Shown here: piece by piece, positions 5,365 to 7,950 of the stretch
Numbering within the stretch: the stretch's first letter is position 1
How the letters are laid out: every line of letters begins with the position of its first letter
Assembly: GCA_905480565.1 (NCBI GenBank)
Contig: CAJQQW010000220.1
Coordinates: 1-7,950 of the forward strand
Direction: 5' to 3'
Length of the DNA: 7,950 nt
Source: an uncultured Halioglobus sp.
Lineage (GTDB): Bacteria > Pseudomonadota > Gammaproteobacteria > Pseudomonadales > Halieaceae
The notes under the pieces: model-generated
What the model saw: only the letters and a program-made list of their open reading frames with translations
Databases searched by the model: none
What the model was told of the DNA's origin: nothing
Made by a program: the position numbers and the translations under genes

Positions 5365-7950
5365 TACTGACTTTCTCCAATATCGGGAAAATGCTGACGT
5401 ACTAATTCACCTTTCAGGATCTTTTCATTGGCGCCGCGCGGAAGCGACTCCACGTGTATAACCGTGCTGAGCTGATGGTCTGGGCTCAGTGACATCCGTA
5501 AGAGCGCATTAAATTGCGCCAATAGTGAATCGGCTGCAGTTTCGTCAATCGCTTCCAAAAAACACGCCAGCTGATCATCGCCGTGATCGTCAACAAAACC
5601 TACCACCGCGAGGTCACTGGTACCGGACTGACCACATAAGCACTGTTCAACCTCAGCCAGATAAATAAGAGTCCCTGAGGACGCCTTGATTACGTCTCTC
5701 TTACGTCCACGCAGTTCAATAACGCCATCGATGCTCCGGCGGCAGATGTCACCGGTATACAACCAGCCGTCACGCAATATTTCACTCGATCTGGAGGGTT
5801 CAGTAAGGTACGCGGTCATCAGGTTTCCGCTGTAGATTTGCAATTCTCCGGGTTCATTGTCATGCGCGACCCGACCGTCGCCCGTGACAATCTGTGCTAT
5901 CGCATCAAAGGGCCTGCCAATGTAGTTGGCAGTTTCCGAGGGTTTTTCTCGAGGCATAAAAATGCAGGCGCCACACGTCTCCGTCAAGCCATAGTAGTTG
6001 CTAACGGTCACGCCCAGGGCACGCTCCACCCGGTCTACAACGGAGGGCTGAAGATTAGCGGCCGTACAGAGAAAGAGTCGCAAGCTGGCGAACATCGTCG
6101 GTTCCAGCCGCTGCGCCAATGAAGCCAAGCGCGTCAGGAACGCAGGCACAACACCCATGATCGTAGCTCCCTGATTACCCATCATGCTGACCGCTTCCAG
6201 CACACCGGATCGTCCGCAGGCGTCGGGGATCAAAAACCGGCAGCCAACAGTTGCAGTGGCGACCAGCGGATTGCGCAAACCGCTCATGGTGGCGTAGTGT
6301 CCGAGGCCTAGATAAACATCATTCCGGCTCCATTCATAATAGCGGGCGAAGCTAACAGCCGATTGCCAAACCGCTTGGTGCGCCAGCTCCACCCCTTTAG
6401 GTACGCCCGTTGTGCCCGAAGTAAACAGTATCACCGCAGTACTGCCACGCAGTGGCTCCGCCCCAGGCAAACTGACAGTCGTTTCATCCTCTAGCCAATC
6501 CTCAAACTGCACATACTGCCCCGCCGACACCGATTCGGATTCCAGCGAAATCACCTGAGTATTTTTGGGCAGTACAGCATCACGAGGGATATCGGTATCG
6601 ATAAACAACAGTTCAAAATCGTGTTGTTGAATAATTTCGGCGATTCGCGAAACGGGCCAGCCGGGATCAATGGCTGCAAATGGGCTCCCGACCAATTGGG
6701 CAGCCCAGAACAACAGCACGGTCTCCAACGTCGGCTCTGCCGCCACACAGACTGGCGCTCCCGCCTGCGGTAACTGGGCCAGTAACCGACCGGCCGTTAT
6801 TTCTACCAGTTGATTCAACTCCGCATACGTCAATTCCAACTCGTCTTCGACACTCACGACATAGATGTCATCCCCATAATCGCGCACGGCTTTTTTCCAC
6901 AAGGCAGCCAGATTTTGCTCATCCGGCAGAACCGCTACCAACTGATTGGCATAATAGTGGTTGAGGTGAGCCATGCCGGTCGATACCGGCAGAATCAGCG
7001 CGATATCCGCGGCGACCAAGGGTGCAAGTATCTGCTGGATTTCCCCCGTAGTCATATTCAGCTGTTCTGCGATATAGGCCAGCGGCATTGCCTTGCTTGC
7101 CCAGTACAATACCCGCGCCTGATCCGCGTCAATCTCCGGGCACAACCGTCTGCTAAGGAACTCCTCGTAGCCTGGATGGCGCCGTAGCATATGCTGTGTC
7201 ATCCCGTCTGCATCGTTGGTACGTAGTCCAACGCGAAGGCGATTAAGATCAATATCCAGCAGGGGATTGATCATAATGTAGCTGTTACTGTGCACGCTAA
7301 ACTGATCATCAATACTGGATAAAGGTGCACCTTCCCACTCACGGGGAATAAGACCTGCCAATGCGTTGTAATGGCTAGTCTGCGGGTTATTAGCGACGAC
7401 TGCATTAGCGGAAGACGTAAACAGCGCCATCTCCGATTCGATCAGAACGCTGCGTGTGGTATTTTCCGCAGCCTGATTCAGGTACTCATTCCAGAATTGG
7501 CCGTGCTCCTGGCGACAGCCACGATCAAACCAGGGGTCGGGTTCGCTATTGGTCAGGTGTACATGTGGGAACAGGACGGGGCCGTCATCGCGGCATACCC
7601 GCTGGCATTCCGCCACCAAATTGTCTGTGTCATAGCGGTGCAGCGTGTCCAGCCCCACTACCGCCGCAAAACTCTGCGACTTGAACGGGAAGGGCTGATT
7701 GACATCGTGAAACAGTATTTCCAGATTGCCCGCCCTGCGGTCACAATCAAGCCAGTACCGGAATGCGCGGTAACTGAGCACACCCTGATTACCCTCCCAG
7801 ATAGACACAACTCTCTGCTCGGGAAACAGAGCCGCCAACAACTCACCACTCCACCCGGTACGACACCAGGTATCGAGAATGTAATCACCAGGCTGCAACC
7901 GCTCACGCAACAGTGGCACTAACGGATAAAATGCCCGAGTCGACTCATTA
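5364..7950 (-). CDS. Methyltransferase-like / adenylation domain fusion protein (5' end outside window)
   Basis: The frame is open to the right edge. GTG 7919 could serve as a start, but codons before it (reading NESTRAFYPLV) continue the same domain, so the gene very likely begins outside. Numbering from GTG 7919 (851 residues): about 1-160 resembles a class I SAM methyltransferase, with GDYILDTWCRTGW (11-23), HDVNQPFPFKSQSFAAVVGLD (71-91) and GPVLFPHVH (113-121). Its SAM loop is degenerate: DTWCRTG replaces the usual DxGCGxG. Residues about 264-310 look like a winged-helix segment. Residues about 340-851 are an adenylation domain with LFTSGTTGVPKG (498-509), NYYGLTET (641-648), YTGD (721-724), GRKRDVIKASSG (738-749) and the catalytic-type Lys833 in RGANEKI. 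No carrier domain follows, so it must pass its acyl-AMP to the carrier of the next gene, to CoA or to another partner. The substrate is unknown. The hinge region KASSGTLIYLAEVE departs from the usual GxxIxPxEVE. It leads the visible operon; the promoter is off the window. Confidence 0.87.
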   Translation of the reverse strand, partial: NESTRAFYPLVPLLRERLQPGDYILDTWCRTGWSGELLAALFPEQRVVSIWEGNQGVLSYRAFRYWLDCDRRAGNLEILFHDVNQPFPFKSQSFAAVVGLDTLHRYDTDNLVAECQRVCRDDGPVLFPHVHLTNSEPDPWFDRGCRQEHGQFWNEYLNQAAENTTRSVLIESEMALFTSSANAVVANNPQTSHYNALAGLIPREWEGAPLSSIDDQFSVHSNSYIMINPLLDIDLNRLRVGLRTNDADGMTQHMLRRHPGYEEFLSRRLCPEIDADQARVLYWASKAMPLAYIAEQLNMTTGEIQQILAPLVAADIALILPVSTGMAHLNHYYANQLVAVLPDEQNLAALWKKAVRDYGDDIYVVSVEDELELTYAELNQLVEITAGRLLAQLPQAGAPVCVAAEPTLETVLLFWAAQLVGSPFAAIDPGWPVSRIAEIIQQHDFELLFIDTDIPRDAVLPKNTQVISLESESVSAGQYVQFEDWLEDETTVSLPGAEPLRGSTAVILFTSGTTGVPKGVELAHQAVWQSAVSFARYYEWSRNDVYLGLGHYATMSGLRNPLVATATVGCRFLIPDACGRSGVLEAVSMMGNQGATIMGVVPAFLTRLASLAQRLEPTMFASLRLFLCTAANLQPSVVDRVERALGVTVSNYYGLTETCGACIFMPREKPSETANYIGRPFDAIAQIVTGDGRVAHDNEPGELQIYSGNLMTAYLTEPSRSSEILRDGWLYTGDICRRSIDGVIELRGRKRDVIKASSGTLIYLAEVEQCLCGQSGTSDLAVVGFVDDHGDDQLACFLEAIDETAADSLLAQFNALLRMSLSPDHQLSTVIHVESLPRGANEKILKGELVRQHFPDIGESQ
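5372..5378 (-). promoter_or_regulatory. Ribosome binding site of the ligase-carrier gene
   Basis: GGAGAAA on the minus strand lies seven bases before ATG 5364, within the final codons of the upstream gene. It supports ATG 5364, which overlaps that gene's TAA by one base. Confidence 0.75.

Noticed and set aside
7371..7922. A 183-codon rightward open frame antisense to the methyltransferase-like domain
   Set aside because: It lies wholly opposite a well-supported coding region, has no recognisable domain or ribosome site, and its composition is that of a reversed frame.

Overview
The window looks like chromosomal DNA of a marine-type Gammaproteobacterium. Mid-range GC, strong Shine-Dalgarno sites, a PF13469-type sulfotransferase and a secreted DUF1254/DUF1214 protein all fit that picture. 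The taxonomic placement is an inference from gene content and style, not a match to a known genome. No tRNA, rRNA, CRISPR array, insertion sequence or integrase is visible.

Left part (1-2223). The 5' half of a sulfotransferase gene runs leftward off the left edge (minus strand, start at 459). An AT-rich divergent intergenic region (460-835) separates it from a rightward gene (836-1978) for a secreted DUF1254/DUF1214 protein. That gene ends at a strong Rho-independent terminator (2011-2036). The 2035-2223 stretch carries what looks like a decayed ankyrin-repeat fragment.

Right part (2220-7950, minus strand). Four genes form one tightly packed operon, read from the right edge to the left. (1) A methyltransferase-like domain, a probable winged-helix segment and an adenylation (AMP-ligase) domain in one polypeptide, with its 5' end beyond the window. 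(2) A second adenylation enzyme with a C-terminal acyl-carrier domain. (3) A DltB/AlgI-like MBOAT O-acyltransferase. (4) A 47-residue single-span membrane microprotein, easy to miss because it is short and sits at the end of a longer open frame. Consecutive genes overlap as TAATG, TGATG and ATGA, so they are probably translated as a coupled unit.

The operon is the main result. Its parts match the logic of the Gram-positive Dlt (D-alanylation) pathway: AMP-ligase, carrier protein, MBOAT, and a DltX-type microprotein whose C-terminus ends in an aromatic 'acyl shuttle' hexapeptide. Here the last six residues are FRYQDI, close to the F-x-Y-x-x-F pattern of DltX, with a predicted N-in/C-out topology. 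The ligases do not show the amino-acid-type pocket signature expected of DltA, a second ligase with a methyltransferase-like domain has been added, and no DltD-like final transferase is visible. I therefore read it as a Dlt-like envelope acylation system of a Gram-negative with an unknown acyl group and unknown acceptor.
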